Assembly: GCF_029892155.1 (NCBI RefSeq)
Contig: NZ_JARZAG010000003.1
Coordinates: 186,001-250,000 of the forward strand
Direction of reading: 5' to 3'
From: Kitasatospora sp. GAS204B
Lineage (GTDB): Bacteria > Actinomycetota > Actinomycetes > Streptomycetales > Streptomycetaceae
Length of the DNA: 64,000 bases
The translations under genes and the position numbers were made by a program. Positions 48,342-57,053 of this stretch are shown here, in pieces. Under the pieces are notes generated by a model. That model did not search any database. It had not been told where the DNA came from and saw only the letters and a program-made list of their open reading frames with translations. Positions within the stretch are counted from its first letter, which is position 1; each line of letters starts with the position of its first letter.

Positions 48342-50570
48342 ATGGGTAACGTCGCGGCACAGGTGATGGCGTGGCAGCGCCGTGCCCGGAACCGTCCGGG
48401 CCCGCTGTCGCCGGTGACCGCGCCGACCGGCGACAGCCCCAACGGCGCGCCACTGCAGGTCGAGATCCTGATCGACGGGATCTGGACTGACATCACGAGC
48501 CGCATCATGACCCGGGACGGCACGGTCAATGTCGCGATCACGCGGGGGCGTCCGAACGAGACCTCCGCCGTGGTGCCTGGGAGCTGCACGTTCCAGGTCA
48601 ACAACCGGGACGGCCAGTTCAGCCCGCGCAACCCCCTAAGCGTCTACTACGGCAAGATCGGCCGGAACACCCAGGTCAGGGTGTCTGTGCCGTCGGGCAA
48701 CTCGAAGGCGTACCGGTTCTGGGGCGAGATCACGACGTGGCCCACGAAGTGGGACTCGACCGGCGCGGACGTGTGGGTGGAGATGGAGGCCGCAGGAATC
48801 CTGCGCCGCCTGGGCCAGGGCGCGGCCCCTCTGGCGTCGACGCTGTTCACGGCGCTCACCGGGCCGACGACGAACCCGGTGGTGGCCTACTGGCCGTGCG
48901 AGGACGCGGCGAATGCGACGTCGATCGCCTCCGCGATTCCCGGCGTGAACCCGATGGTGATCACCGGCACCCCGCAACTGAGCACCTACACGGGGTTCGT
49001 GTGCTCTGCGCCGCTGCCGATCCCCGGCAACACCGGGAACTTCACGGGCACTGTGCCGGCGTACACCACGCAGGTCGCGACGATGGTGCGCTTCCTCCTG
49101 GCGATACCCACGACCGGCGCCACGGACGGTCAGACCCTGTGCATCATCATCGCGTCCGGAACCATCCAGCGGTGGGAGGTGTACTACGCCGCGGCGAACG
49201 GCGGCCAGCTCGGGCTGCGCGGGCTGGACAGCACACGGACGACGACGTTCGTCGACACGGGAGTTGGGGGCTACTCCGTGAACGCGGTGCCGGCTCAGGT
49301 CTCTGTCGAACTGGTGCAGACTGGTCCGGACATCGACTGTTCCGTGAATGTGCTGCCAGTTGCGGCCGATACGTCCATCGGCATTGCCGGCATCGCATCG
49401 TCGCAGACCGTCGGCGCCGTGGTGTCCGTGGTTATCGGGAGCGGGGTGTCGCAGACCGCCGTCGGCCATCTGCGTGTACAGACGGCCAGCGCCTCGCCTA
49501 CGGACGGATTCGATCTCCAGCAGCAGGTCGTCGCGTACACGGGTGAGAACGCCAGCGCACGCATCTCCCGGCTGTGCGGCGCCATCAGCGTGCCGAGCGA
49601 ACTGATCGGCACGGCCAGCGACACCGTCGCCATGGGCCCCCAACTGATCGCCACCGCGATGAACCTCATCAACGACGCTCAGGCGGCTGACCTCGGGGTC
49701 CTGTACGAGAGCACATCGGCCCTCGGGCTCGGCTACCGCACCCGGGTGAGCCAGGAAAACCAGACTGCCGCGCTGCCGCTGTCCTACACCGCCTTCAACT
49801 TGTCCGAAGTCCCGGGCCCGATCGATGACGACCAGTACACGCGTAACGACATCACCGTCAGCCGGACTGGCGGCTCTTCGTCCCGAGCCACGCAGACGAC
49901 TGGGGCCATGTCCGTGCTGCCGCCGCCCGCCGGTGTCGGCCAGTATCCGAACGCGGTCACGATCAATGTCGCCACTGACGGTGTCCTTCCCCATCAGGCC
50001 GGCTGGCGCCTTCTGCTGGGAGCCGTCAACGAGGCTCGGTACCCGACGGTCAGCGTCAATCTCTCGCACTCCAGCTTTACGTCGAATCCGGCACTGCGGC
50101 AGCAGGTGCTGGCGGTGCGTCCGGGCGACCGGCTGACGATCAGCAACCCGCCGGCGTGGCTGCCGCCGGACCTGATCAGCCAGCTCGTCATCGGCGCCTC
50201 GGAGACGATCGACCAGTTCCAGCACCGGATCACGTTCAACTGCGTTCCGGAAAGCCCCTACCACGTGGCGCTGCTGGAGGACTCGGTCCTGTCGCGGATC
50301 GACAGCGGAGGCAGCCAGCTCGCGGCCGACGCGCAGCCCACGGACGCCACGTTGCTCGTCGCAACGACCATGGGCGCGGTGTGGACGACCAACGCGGCGG
50401 ACTGGCCGTTCGACATCCGGATCGCGGGCGAGCAGATCACCGTGACGGCCGTCAGTGGCGCCGTCAGCCCGCAGACGCTGACCGTCACGCGGTCCGTCAA
50501 CGGCGTCGTCAAGCCCTTGCCGGTCGGCGCTGACGTGCGTCTCAACCAGCCCATGATCACCGCCCTGTAG
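48342..50570 (+). CDS. Minor tail protein with lectin-like insert
   Basis: 742 residues. N-terminal tail-hub-like domain (VEILIDGIWTDITSRIMTRD; VPGSCTFQVNNRDGQFSP), then a concanavalin/LamG-like region at about 185-385 (VVAYWPCEDAANATS) and a C-terminal hub-like part (RQQVLAVRPGDRLTISNP). Likely baseplate/hub with carbohydrate binding for host adsorption. Confidence 0.7.
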   Translation: MGNVAAQVMAWQRRARNRPGPLSPVTAPTGDSPNGAPLQVEILIDGIWTDITSRIMTRDGTVNVAITRGRPNETSAVVPGSCTFQVNNRDGQFSPRNPLSVYYGKIGRNTQVRVSVPSGNSKAYRFWGEITTWPTKWDSTGADVWVEMEAAGILRRLGQGAAPLASTLFTALTGPTTNPVVAYWPCEDAANATSIASAIPGVNPMVITGTPQLSTYTGFVCSAPLPIPGNTGNFTGTVPAYTTQVATMVRFLLAIPTTGATDGQTLCIIIASGTIQRWEVYYAAANGGQLGLRGLDSTRTTTFVDTGVGGYSVNAVPAQVSVELVQTGPDIDCSVNVLPVAADTSIGIAGIASSQTVGAVVSVVIGSGVSQTAVGHLRVQTASASPTDGFDLQQQVVAYTGENASARISRLCGAISVPSELIGTASDTVAMGPQLIATAMNLINDAQAADLGVLYESTSALGLGYRTRVSQENQTAALPLSYTAFNLSEVPGPIDDDQYTRNDITVSRTGGSSSRATQTTGAMSVLPPPAGVGQYPNAVTINVATDGVLPHQAGWRLLLGAVNEARYPTVSVNLSHSSFTSNPALRQQVLAVRPGDRLTISNPPAWLPPDLISQLVIGASETIDQFQHRITFNCVPESPYHVALLEDSVLSRIDSGGSQLAADAQPTDATLLVATTMGAVWTTNAADWPFDIRIAGEQITVTAVSGAVSPQTLTVTRSVNGVVKPLPVGADVRLNQPMITAL

Positions 50571-50578
50571 GAGGCACC

Positions 50579-51109
50579 GTGGTTCTCGCAGTTCCGGCCC
50601 CACCGATCCGCGCAGCCGGCTCCCGTGTCACCGCCACCACCTACGAGGCCGACATCACCGATGCGGTGAACTTCCTGGCGAACCCGCCGATCTTCGAGGG
50701 CTACCAGTCGGCCGCCCAGTCGATCCCCAACACCACGCTGACCGCGATCGGGATCAACACCACCCTCACCGACACGTACACCGGCCACGACAACGTCACC
50801 AACAACTCGCGGTACACCTGTCAGTTGGCGGTGCCGGGCTGGTATCTCGTCATCGTCAGCCTGGGATTCGTTGCGAGCGCCACCGGCTCCCGCCTGATCG
50901 AGATCCACAAGAACGGCACCGCGATCAAGCTGATCCAGTCCGGCACGGACTGCTCGCACACCGACATCAACGCGGCCATCCAGTGCACCGCGATCATCCA
51001 ACTCGTTGCCACTGACTACGTCGAGGGCTACGCCTACCAGTCCAGCGGCGGAGCTCTCAACACGAACCCCGGCAACTGCGGCATGTCCGTGATCTGGCTG
51101 CACGCGTGA
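50579..51109 (+). CDS. Tail protein with C1q/TNF-like domain
   Basis: 176 residues from a GTG. The last 130 residues form a C1q-like jelly roll (YTCQLAVPGWYLVIVSLGFV; SRLIEIHKNGTAIKLIQS). Such domains trimerise at tail fibre tips and bind host surface. No collagen-like repeats are present. Confidence 0.65.
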   Translation: MVLAVPAPPIRAAGSRVTATTYEADITDAVNFLANPPIFEGYQSAAQSIPNTTLTAIGINTTLTDTYTGHDNVTNNSRYTCQLAVPGWYLVIVSLGFVASATGSRLIEIHKNGTAIKLIQSGTDCSHTDINAAIQCTAIIQLVATDYVEGYAYQSSGGALNTNPGNCGMSVIWLHA

Positions 51110-51125
51110 GAAGAGGAGCAACCCC

Positions 51126-51440
51126 GTGTCCGTCCCCTCAAGTCCGGCACCTGCGGCAGCCTGCGGGCTCGGCGGCTGCACCAACCCTGTCGTTGTGCAG
51201 TGGCAGCGCCGCGTGGCCCCCGCCGACCCCGAGTCGCTGCCCGCAGTCCAGGCCGTGTTCGCGTGCACGCAGCACGCCATGGCCTTGGACCTGGCGTCCC
51301 ACGTGCATGCGCCCGCTTGCACCGCGCCAGACCTGGCGCACTTGCCGGGCTGCAACTGCACCCCTGAACCGCTGCCCACGCCGCCCCCGGCGGTCCAGAC
51401 CGTGACCCTGTCGACCGGCTGGACCGTGTCGGCCTCCTAG
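51126..51440 (+). CDS. Small Cys/His-rich protein
   Basis: 104 residues from a GTG behind AGAGGAG. Several Cys/His (CGLGGCTNP...CTQH...CTAPDLAHLPGCNC) suggest metal binding. Lies between fibre and lysis genes. Function unknown. Confidence 0.5.
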   Translation: MSVPSSPAPAAACGLGGCTNPVVVQWQRRVAPADPESLPAVQAVFACTQHAMALDLASHVHAPACTAPDLAHLPGCNCTPEPLPTPPPAVQTVTLSTGWTVSAS

Positions 51441-51454
51441 ATTCGGGAGCCTCT

Positions 51455-51940
51455 ATGAGCACCAACATGCCGCCCCCGCCGACCGAGCCGCATTTCGGTA
51501 CGACGCAGTCCGGCCACGACGTGCACCTGCGGACGCTGGACCATCACCCGGTGGCGACCCGCTACCAGCGGCTGAACAAAGCGCTGGCCGTGTGGATCAC
51601 GAAGAACGTCGGGACGATGAGCTGCTTCTGGCTGTTCACCGTGCTCGCGCTCCTGAGCCTGCCGGCGACGCTCCACCTGATGGGCATACACGTGCCGCTC
51701 GTCCCGGCGTACATGCTGACGCTGGGGTTCATCTACCTGATCACGTGGATCTGCCAGAACTACATCCAGCTGGTGCTGCTGCCCGCGTTGATGGTGGGGC
51801 AAAACCTGCAGAACGAGGCGAGCGACGCCCGCTCAGCGAAAACCTTCGAGGACGTCGAGGCCGTACGCGGGCTACTCCAGTCCGTGGCCAACCACCTCGG
51901 CGTCGCCACGCCGGATACCCCGGGGGAGGCCGCCCCGTGA
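51455..51940 (+). CDS. DUF1003-like membrane protein
   Basis: 161 residues. Two hydrophobic helices (SCFWLFTVLALLSLP and AYMLTLGFIYLITWICQ) with a following cytoplasmic helix containing NLQNEASDARSAKTFEDVEA, similar to DUF1003 membrane proteins. In the lysis cassette, so it may assist holin or spanin functions. Stop overlaps the lysin GTG. Confidence 0.58.
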   Translation: MSTNMPPPPTEPHFGTTQSGHDVHLRTLDHHPVATRYQRLNKALAVWITKNVGTMSCFWLFTVLALLSLPATLHLMGIHVPLVPAYMLTLGFIYLITWICQNYIQLVLLPALMVGQNLQNEASDARSAKTFEDVEAVRGLLQSVANHLGVATPDTPGEAAP

Positions 51941-52830
51941 CGCGCACGATGTACGACGCCGTGACCGCAGCCAACGTCCCCGCCGGTGCGACGCTGGTGG
52001 CCGGTTACGGGGACGGCTACTACCAGAACGTCGCGGCGTTCCGAGCCCGGTTCCCCGGCGCCACGGTCGTTGAGATCGCCGTGTTCGCCCACGACGACCT
52101 GGGTCAGGTGCTGGACGTCGAGACGGGCGACGCCACGCCCGCTCAGGCGCCGGGCTGGGTCCAGATGCGGCGCGCCGCGGGCGTCGATCCGACGGTGTAC
52201 TGCGACACGTCAACGTGGCCAGCAGTACGGTCCGCGTTCCAGTCGGCAGGCGTCGCCGAGCCGCACTACTGGATCGCCCAGTACGACAACAACCCGACCA
52301 TCCCGGCCGGCGCCATCGCGAAGCAGTACCAGGACCCGGGCCCGTACGACCTGAGCTCCGTCGCCGACTACTGGCCCGGCGTCGACCCAACCCCGGAGGA
52401 TGATGTGACCCCTGACGACCTGCTGAACGCCCGGCTCCCGGCGCTGCCGGGCGGCTACGTGCCGTCCGTGTCGGATGCCCTGCATGGCGCCGCGAGCGCC
52501 GACGACAAGATCGATGGCCTGCCCGCAGCGCTCCTCTCCGCTCCGATGCCCGCCTACGCGGGTATCCCGGACGGCAAGGGCGGCACCTACATCCCCACCG
52601 TCGGCGAGTGCATCAACGGCGCCAAGCAGGCCGGAACGCAGATCGCCGCGCTCGGCCAGCAGGTGACGGCGCTCAGCGCGGCCGTGACGACCCTGGCTAC
52701 CCAGCTCACCGCCGCCCATCCGGGCGTCGACACGGCCACAGTCGTGGCCGCCGTGCAGGCCGCGATCGCCGCGGCTGTGGTGCACGTAGACGTCCAGGTC
52801 GCAGGCCCCACCCCGACCCCTTCTTCCTGA
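51937..52830 (+). CDS. Endolysin, glycoside hydrolase 25-like/Rv2525c-like
   Basis: 297 residues from a GTG overlapping the previous stop. Residues 1-150 match the Rv2525c/GH25-like TIM barrel found in actinophage lysins: DGYYQNVAAFRARFP, VLDVETGDATPAQAPGW, PTVYCDTSTWPAV and HYWIAQYDNN, with likely catalytic acidic residues in DVETGD. The C-terminal Ala/Thr-rich tail may bind the cell wall. Followed by two holin-like genes. Confidence 0.78.
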   Translation: MTRTMYDAVTAANVPAGATLVAGYGDGYYQNVAAFRARFPGATVVEIAVFAHDDLGQVLDVETGDATPAQAPGWVQMRRAAGVDPTVYCDTSTWPAVRSAFQSAGVAEPHYWIAQYDNNPTIPAGAIAKQYQDPGPYDLSSVADYWPGVDPTPEDDVTPDDLLNARLPALPGGYVPSVSDALHGAASADDKIDGLPAALLSAPMPAYAGIPDGKGGTYIPTVGECINGAKQAGTQIAALGQQVTALSAAVTTLATQLTAAHPGVDTATVVAAVQAAIAAAVVHVDVQVAGPTPTPSS

Positions 52831-52842
52831 CAGGAGATCATC

Positions 52843-53208
52843 ATGGCCAACGCCGCCCCCATCGAGGCCAAGGTCCGGGCCAGCGCACTTACCGCCGCCC
52901 TGCTCGGTGTCGTCATCACCGGACTCAACTCCGTCGGCGCGAACAGCAGCCTCCTCGCGCCGCTCCCGCAGTGGGCCCAGTCCATCGTCACGCTGCTCGC
53001 GCCGCCCCTGGCGGTGCTGCTTGCTGGTTGGGCGGCGCCGCACTCGCCGCGGTCGGCCAGCGTCGCCACCGCGCCGGTCGCTGCTGTGTCCGACGCCGCC
53101 CAGGCGCCGCTGGCGGTTGCCCCGCCCGTCGCCGTGGTGCCGGCGGCTGCTCCGGTGCAGCCGGCCGTGCCGGACAGCCCGGCCCCGGGCCTGGCGAGCG
53201 GCGCATGA
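52843..53208 (+). CDS. Holin
   Basis: 121 residues, CAGGAG upstream. Two hydrophobic helices (LTAALLGVVITGLNSVG and SIVTLLAPPLAVLLAGWAA) and an Ala/Pro/Val tail. Small size, two TM helices and position after the lysin fit a class II holin. Confidence 0.68.
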   Translation: MANAAPIEAKVRASALTAALLGVVITGLNSVGANSSLLAPLPQWAQSIVTLLAPPLAVLLAGWAAPHSPRSASVATAPVAAVSDAAQAPLAVAPPVAVVPAAAPVQPAVPDSPAPGLASGA

Positions 53209-53537
53209 GCGACAGCACCGGTATCGCCGGCCTCGACCAGCTGGCGCTGTGGTCCGTGGCACTGACGGCGATTGCCGGTGCTGCCGCCCTGCTGTGGCGG
53301 GTAACTCGGGGCGCGCACAGGATCCTGCAGCGGCTGGACGAGTTCGCCGATGACTGGCATGGGGTCCCGGCCCGGCCGGGCGTCCCTGGCCACGACGGGG
53401 TGATGGCCCGGCTCGGCGGAATCGAGCAGCGCCTGGTCGCCGTCGAACACGAGCTGCACCCCAACTCGGGAGGAAGCCTCCGGGATGCGGTCGACCGCGT
53501 CGCGGCCAAGGTAGGAGTCAGCAGCCCCGAGGAGTAG
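53205..53537 (+). CDS. DUF2746-like membrane protein, second holin candidate
   Basis: 110 residues. One hydrophobic helix (LALWSVALTAIAGAAALLW), then a coiled coil (ARLGGIEQRLVAVEHELHP), as in DUF2746 proteins at the end of mycobacteriophage lysis cassettes. Coupled to the holin by ATGA. May regulate lysis timing. Confidence 0.65.
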   Translation: MSDSTGIAGLDQLALWSVALTAIAGAAALLWRVTRGAHRILQRLDEFADDWHGVPARPGVPGHDGVMARLGGIEQRLVAVEHELHPNSGGSLRDAVDRVAAKVGVSSPEE

Positions 53538-53539
53538 AC

Positions 53540-53571
53540 AAGCGCCCCGCAGCTCTGGAGGCGGGGCGCTT
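53540..53571 (+). terminator. Late-operon terminator
   Basis: AAGCGCCCCGC (53540-53550) with GCGGGGCGCTT (53561-53571), perfect 11-bp stem, 10-base loop. It ends the late operon and serves the convergent gene at 53610. Confidence 0.8.
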
Positions 53572-53609
53572 CGTCGTGTCCGGGGTCAGGCAGCGGCCGC
53601 GTGGGCTGG

Positions 53610-53924
53610 CTATTCGCCGAGGCCGGCGTTGTCGATGCCGTCGGGGGTGAGGGGCTGGAGCCGGGTGGGGTCGTGCATGATCCACGCCCAGCCGCCGACG
53701 GGATCGTGGGGTTCCTGGCGCCAGCGGACGTGGGCTGCCCAGCCGCTGGGGAGTCGCCGCCACTGGGTGAGGAGCGCGGGGCGCCACTCGCCCTCGATGC
53801 AGATGATCACGATCTGCCAGGTGTCGCGCTGGGGCGACATGCCCGGTCCGAGCAGCTCGGGCTCGGGCGCGCGGGCGATGTCGCCCGGGTACCGCTGCGG
53901 CTCGGGCTCGGGATGGTGCTGCAC
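53610..53924 (-). CDS. Small hypothetical protein of cargo island
   Basis: 104 residues from a GTG at 53924 (GGAG just upstream, spacing tight; an ATG at 53840 is possible). The C-terminal region TWQIVIICIEGEWRPALLTQ, then WWRRLPSGWAAHVRWRQ-like Trp-rich text, resembles small Streptomyces proteins. Opposite in strand to the late operon. Function unknown. Confidence 0.55.
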   Translation of the reverse strand: MQHHPEPEPQRYPGDIARAPEPELLGPGMSPQRDTWQIVIICIEGEWRPALLTQWRRLPSGWAAHVRWRQEPHDPVGGWAWIMHDPTRLQPLTPDGIDNAGLGE

Positions 53925-53987
53925 GACTCCAGGATATCGCTCACGTGTTCGATTACCTGCGCGGACCCTCTCCACTACGCTGCCGCC

Positions 53988-54623
53988 ATGGCGATCAAGG
54001 CCGTCGTTTTCGACGTAGGGGAAACCCTGACCAGCGATACCCGCTACTGGACCGACTGGGCCAACTGGCTCGGCGTGCCGTCGCACACCATGTCCGCCCT
54101 GGTCGGCAGCGTCCTCACCCAGGGCCTCGACAACGCCGAGGCGATCCGGATCGTCAAACCGGGCTGCAACGTGCCAGCAGAGTGGGAAGCGCGACGGGCC
54201 GCAGGCCACGACGAGCGTCTCGACGAAACCGACCTGTACCCCGACGTACGGGTCGCGCTCCAGCAGCTGAAGGACAGTGGCCTGTGGGTCGGGGTCGCCG
54301 GCAACCAGAACGTCCGCGCTGCCGAGTGCCTGCGTCAGCTGATGCTGCCAGTCGACGGCATTGCCGTGAGCGCCGAGTGGGGAGTCTCCAAGCCGAACCC
54401 TGCGTTCTTCGACCACATCATCGCCTGGACCGGCTACCAGCCCGGGGAGATCGTCTACGTCGGTGACCACCCAGCGAACGACATCGTTCCAGCCCGAGCG
54501 GCGGGGCTCCGCACCGCGCACCTTCGCCGCGGCCCGATCGGCCTCACCACAGCAAGCCCATTGGCGGACTGGACCGTCGACTCGCTGAGCGAGCTGGCCG
54601 ACGGGCTGACCAAGCCAGTATGA
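53988..54623 (+). CDS. HAD-superfamily hydrolase
   Basis: 211 residues. Motif I is AVVFDVGETLT (Asp9 nucleophile, second Asp replaced by Gly in the DVGET variant), motif III Lys in VSKPNPAF, motif IV VGDHPANDIVPARAAG. The cap lies between residues 18 and 85. The family hydrolyses small phosphate esters. TACGCT, 5 bases before the ATG, and no Shine-Dalgarno suggest a leaderless message. It may be host-derived cargo; a link to the terpene-synthase-like gene as prenyl phosphatase is speculative. Confidence 0.78.
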   Translation: MAIKAVVFDVGETLTSDTRYWTDWANWLGVPSHTMSALVGSVLTQGLDNAEAIRIVKPGCNVPAEWEARRAAGHDERLDETDLYPDVRVALQQLKDSGLWVGVAGNQNVRAAECLRQLMLPVDGIAVSAEWGVSKPNPAFFDHIIAWTGYQPGEIVYVGDHPANDIVPARAAGLRTAHLRRGPIGLTTASPLADWTVDSLSELADGLTKPV

Positions 54624-54659
54624 AGAACCGCTCCACCACGCGGTGTTGAGGCGGTTTGA

Positions 54660-54686
54660 GTACCCGGGCCGTGCAGGCCCGGGTAC
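54660..54686. terminator. Terminator of HAD gene
   Basis: GTACCCGGGCC (54660-54670) and GGCCCGGGTAC (54676-54686) form a perfect 11-bp stem with loop GTGCA, separating the HAD and XRE-TPR units. Confidence 0.7.
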
Positions 54687-54711
54687 CGTTCCGAGTGGTC
54701 GCACGGAACGG
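54686..54711. promoter_or_regulatory. Inverted repeat before XRE-TPR gene
   Basis: CCGTTCCG (54686-54693) and CGGAACGG (54704-54711), 10 bases apart, lie just upstream of the XRE-TPR ATG. Likely an autoregulatory operator (inference). Confidence 0.5.
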
Positions 54712-54719
54712 AGTCCAGT

Positions 54720-55898
54720 ATGCCCAGTGCCGTCCTGCTCGGATACCGAATCGCCACAGCACGCGCCCTAGCTGGGCTGACACGCGCTCAAGTGTACGAA
54801 GCATCAGGGGTGTCGGTCAGCATGCTCCGCAAGCTGGAGGGCGGCGAGCGTACACCGAGCGACGCGGTATTGGGCGCGCTTGCCGAAGCTCTGGGCACCA
54901 CAGCAGACGAGTTGCTTGGCGGTCCCGGTCGCACCGACAGCCGGGTCCATCGCGTGATCCCTGTCATCCAGAGCGTCATCGCCGCCTATGATCTCCCGGA
55001 CTCTGGGCCGATCAGGTCGATCGCGTCACTGGGCACCGCAGTTGACGAGCTGACTCAGCACCGCGTCCAATCTCGCTACGGCCAACTCGCCGAGCAGGCA
55101 CCCGAGGTCTTGGAGGAGCTGTTTCGGGCACTGGACGCGGCCACCGGCCACGAGCGGCGGTGCATTGCCCGGCTCCTGGCGCTTGCACTGCGCGCCGCCG
55201 ATGCCGTGGCTTACAAGTACGGCTATGTCGACCTGTCGGCGCGTCTCGTGGATCTGATGCGCTGGGCGGCCGCAATCGCCGGGGACCCGGCGTTGCTGGC
55301 TGCGGCCGCGTACGTCCGCATGGAGGTGTTCTTCGCGTCCCACCGACTCGACGCCGGCCTGCGGGCGTTGGATGCCGCGACGGCGGCACTCCCCGCTCCC
55401 ACCACGGTGCCGCTCGCCGCAGCGGCTGCCGCCCTCCACATGCGGGCTGCTGTGGTCGCCGGACGCCTCCGGGACTCCGGCCGCGCCCGTGAGCACCTAA
55501 CGGCCGCCGACCATCTCGCCACCAGCGTCCCAGAGCGCCTATACGACGGGACCGCGGTCGGCCCGGACTCGTTGCAGATTCACAGGCTGGCAGTCGCGGT
55601 CGAGCTCGCTGATCCGGCCGACCTCGCCCGGGCAGTCACTGAGGCCAACCGGTGGGCACCCCCGCGCACGTTGCCGGCCGAGCGTCGCTCGCACTACTAC
55701 ATCGACCTCGGCCGCGCGCAGATGCAGCTGGGCCAGCGCGAACATGCCCTCGAATCGCTCCAGGTTGCCCGGCGGATCGCGCCACAGCACGTCCGCGAGC
55801 ACGGGCAGGTGCGGGCCGAGCTGGCAACCCTCCTACGCCTGTCCCGAGGCCGAAACGAGGAACTGCGCGCGTTCTGCCAATGGGCTCGCGCCGTCTGA
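54720..55898 (+). CDS. XRE-TPR family transcriptional regulator
   Basis: 392 residues. N-terminal HTH (about 8-65: ARALAGLTRAQVYEASGVSV, MLRKLEGGER) followed by about 300 residues of Ala/Leu-rich TPR-like helical repeats with SRARL-type pairs. This family is frequent in Streptomyces secondary-metabolism and mobile regions; TPRs sense peptides or small ligands. It immediately precedes the terpene-synthase-like operon. Confidence 0.78.
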   Translation: MPSAVLLGYRIATARALAGLTRAQVYEASGVSVSMLRKLEGGERTPSDAVLGALAEALGTTADELLGGPGRTDSRVHRVIPVIQSVIAAYDLPDSGPIRSIASLGTAVDELTQHRVQSRYGQLAEQAPEVLEELFRALDAATGHERRCIARLLALALRAADAVAYKYGYVDLSARLVDLMRWAAAIAGDPALLAAAAYVRMEVFFASHRLDAGLRALDAATAALPAPTTVPLAAAAAALHMRAAVVAGRLRDSGRAREHLTAADHLATSVPERLYDGTAVGPDSLQIHRLAVAVELADPADLARAVTEANRWAPPRTLPAERRSHYYIDLGRAQMQLGQREHALESLQVARRIAPQHVREHGQVRAELATLLRLSRGRNEELRAFCQWARAV

Positions 55899-55953
55899 AC
55901 AAGTGCCACAGGTTGTGACACTTCGGCCCCTGTTGGCGGCCGATTATCCCTAT

Positions 55954-56139
55954 GTGACCACAGCACCCGCTCCCGCCGGAACCATAAGCCCCGCCCGCCT
56001 CCACGGCGAAGCATGCATCACCTGCGGCCAGACGCAGGGCCCACTCACCGCGGCAGGCGTTGTCTATACCGAGTCCGGTCGGGCCCGGCTCGGCTGGCCG
56101 GTCGTGGCCTGCCCCGAGCACGCCGGGGAGGAGTCCTGA
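55954..56139 (+). CDS. Small zinc-binding protein coupled to terpene-synthase-like gene
   Basis: 61 residues from a GTG. CITCG...CPEH gives a CxxC...CxxH zinc-binding pattern. TATCCCTAT immediately upstream suggests a leaderless transcript. Its TGA shares a base with the next ATG, so the two are tightly coupled. Function unknown. Confidence 0.5.
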   Translation: MTTAPAPAGTISPARLHGEACITCGQTQGPLTAAGVVYTESGRARLGWPVVACPEHAGEES

Positions 56140-57053
56140 TGGAGATGACCGACACCCGGCATCCAGGCCTGCACCGGGCGGCCCACGCCTTCCTGGAGCG
56201 GCACGCCCTGCACCCGGACCCGGCCGCCTTCCTGAAGCACGGCTACGTGCCCTTGTTCCTTGCCGCGTGGCGGGGTTCGACCGGCGAACCGCTGGAGTTG
56301 GCCGCGTGCTGGGGTCTGTGGACGTGGCGCGCCGACGACGTGTTCGACACGGAGCTGCGAGACGCCGACAGCCGCATCATTCGGGCTCTCGTCGGCCGGC
56401 TCGCGGATGTCCTGGACGGCGATCCCCCCGAGGACGTCGATCAGCCGATCACCCGGGCGCTCGCCGACCTTGTCCAGCGGACCCGGCCGTCGATGCCGTC
56501 CGGGTGGTGGGACCGGTACGCGTCCGAACTGGACGCGTGGCTGCGCGCTGCGGCCGACAAATTGGAGGGCTGGACCCGGCCGGCCCGTACGCCGTCGCTG
56601 CGCCAGTATCTGACGCTGCGGCCGGTCGACGGCGGGATGCTGCTCGCGGCGATGTGGTGCGAGTTGGCTCTGGGGTGCGTCACGCCGGACTGGGACGGGC
56701 TCCTCGTGCACCGGCTGCTCGACGCGTTCTCCGCCGTCGGCACCCTGACGAACGACCTCGCCGCCTCCACCGATGACAGGTTCACCGCGCAGGCAGCGCT
56801 GGCCCGCACGACTGGGTCAACGGAGCTGGCAGCCCGGCGACACGTGCGCGAGCAACTGGATGCCGAGCAGATTCGCTTCCAGTTTCTGCTGACCGCTATC
56901 CGCGACGATGCCCGCCTGGACGACCCGGGGGGAGTCTCCCCTGTCACCATCGGGTTCGCGGCTGCGCTGGATCGGTTCCTGCTGGCGCTGACCGCCTGGA
57001 CGCACATCAGCTCCCGGTACGCACTCGCGGCCCCGGCGGCGGTGGCGCGGTGA
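56139..57053 (+). CDS. Class I terpene synthase-like protein
   Basis: 304 residues. The Asp-rich motif is DDVFD (66-70), the pyrophosphate-sensor Arg is in LRPVDGG (Arg161), the NSE-like motif starts Asn205-Asp206-Leu (NDLAASTDD), and the C-terminal RY pair is Arg293-Tyr294. Spacing Arg161 to Asn205 (44) is near the family value of 46. The NSE motif is degenerate: Ala209 replaces Ser/Thr and Asp213 replaces Glu. Size and all-helical composition fit bacterial class I cyclases of prenyl diphosphates. Located in the prophage cargo island, it would be the first gene of its type I would expect in a phage; activity is uncertain. Confidence 0.7.
   Translation: MEMTDTRHPGLHRAAHAFLERHALHPDPAAFLKHGYVPLFLAAWRGSTGEPLELAACWGLWTWRADDVFDTELRDADSRIIRALVGRLADVLDGDPPEDVDQPITRALADLVQRTRPSMPSGWWDRYASELDAWLRAAADKLEGWTRPARTPSLRQYLTLRPVDGGMLLAAMWCELALGCVTPDWDGLLVHRLLDAFSAVGTLTNDLAASTDDRFTAQAALARTTGSTELAARRHVREQLDAEQIRFQFLLTAIRDDARLDDPGGVSPVTIGFAAALDRFLLALTAWTHISSRYALAAPAAVAR

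Noticed and set aside
48636-50603. 655-residue minus-strand frame
   Set aside because: Antisense to the minor tail protein; Arg/Asp/His-rich, no binding site.
56139-57053. Polyprenyl diphosphate synthase or squalene/phytoene synthase
   Set aside because: Only one DDxxD motif is present; the second Asp-rich motif of those families is missing, while the sensor Arg and RY pair match terpene cyclases.
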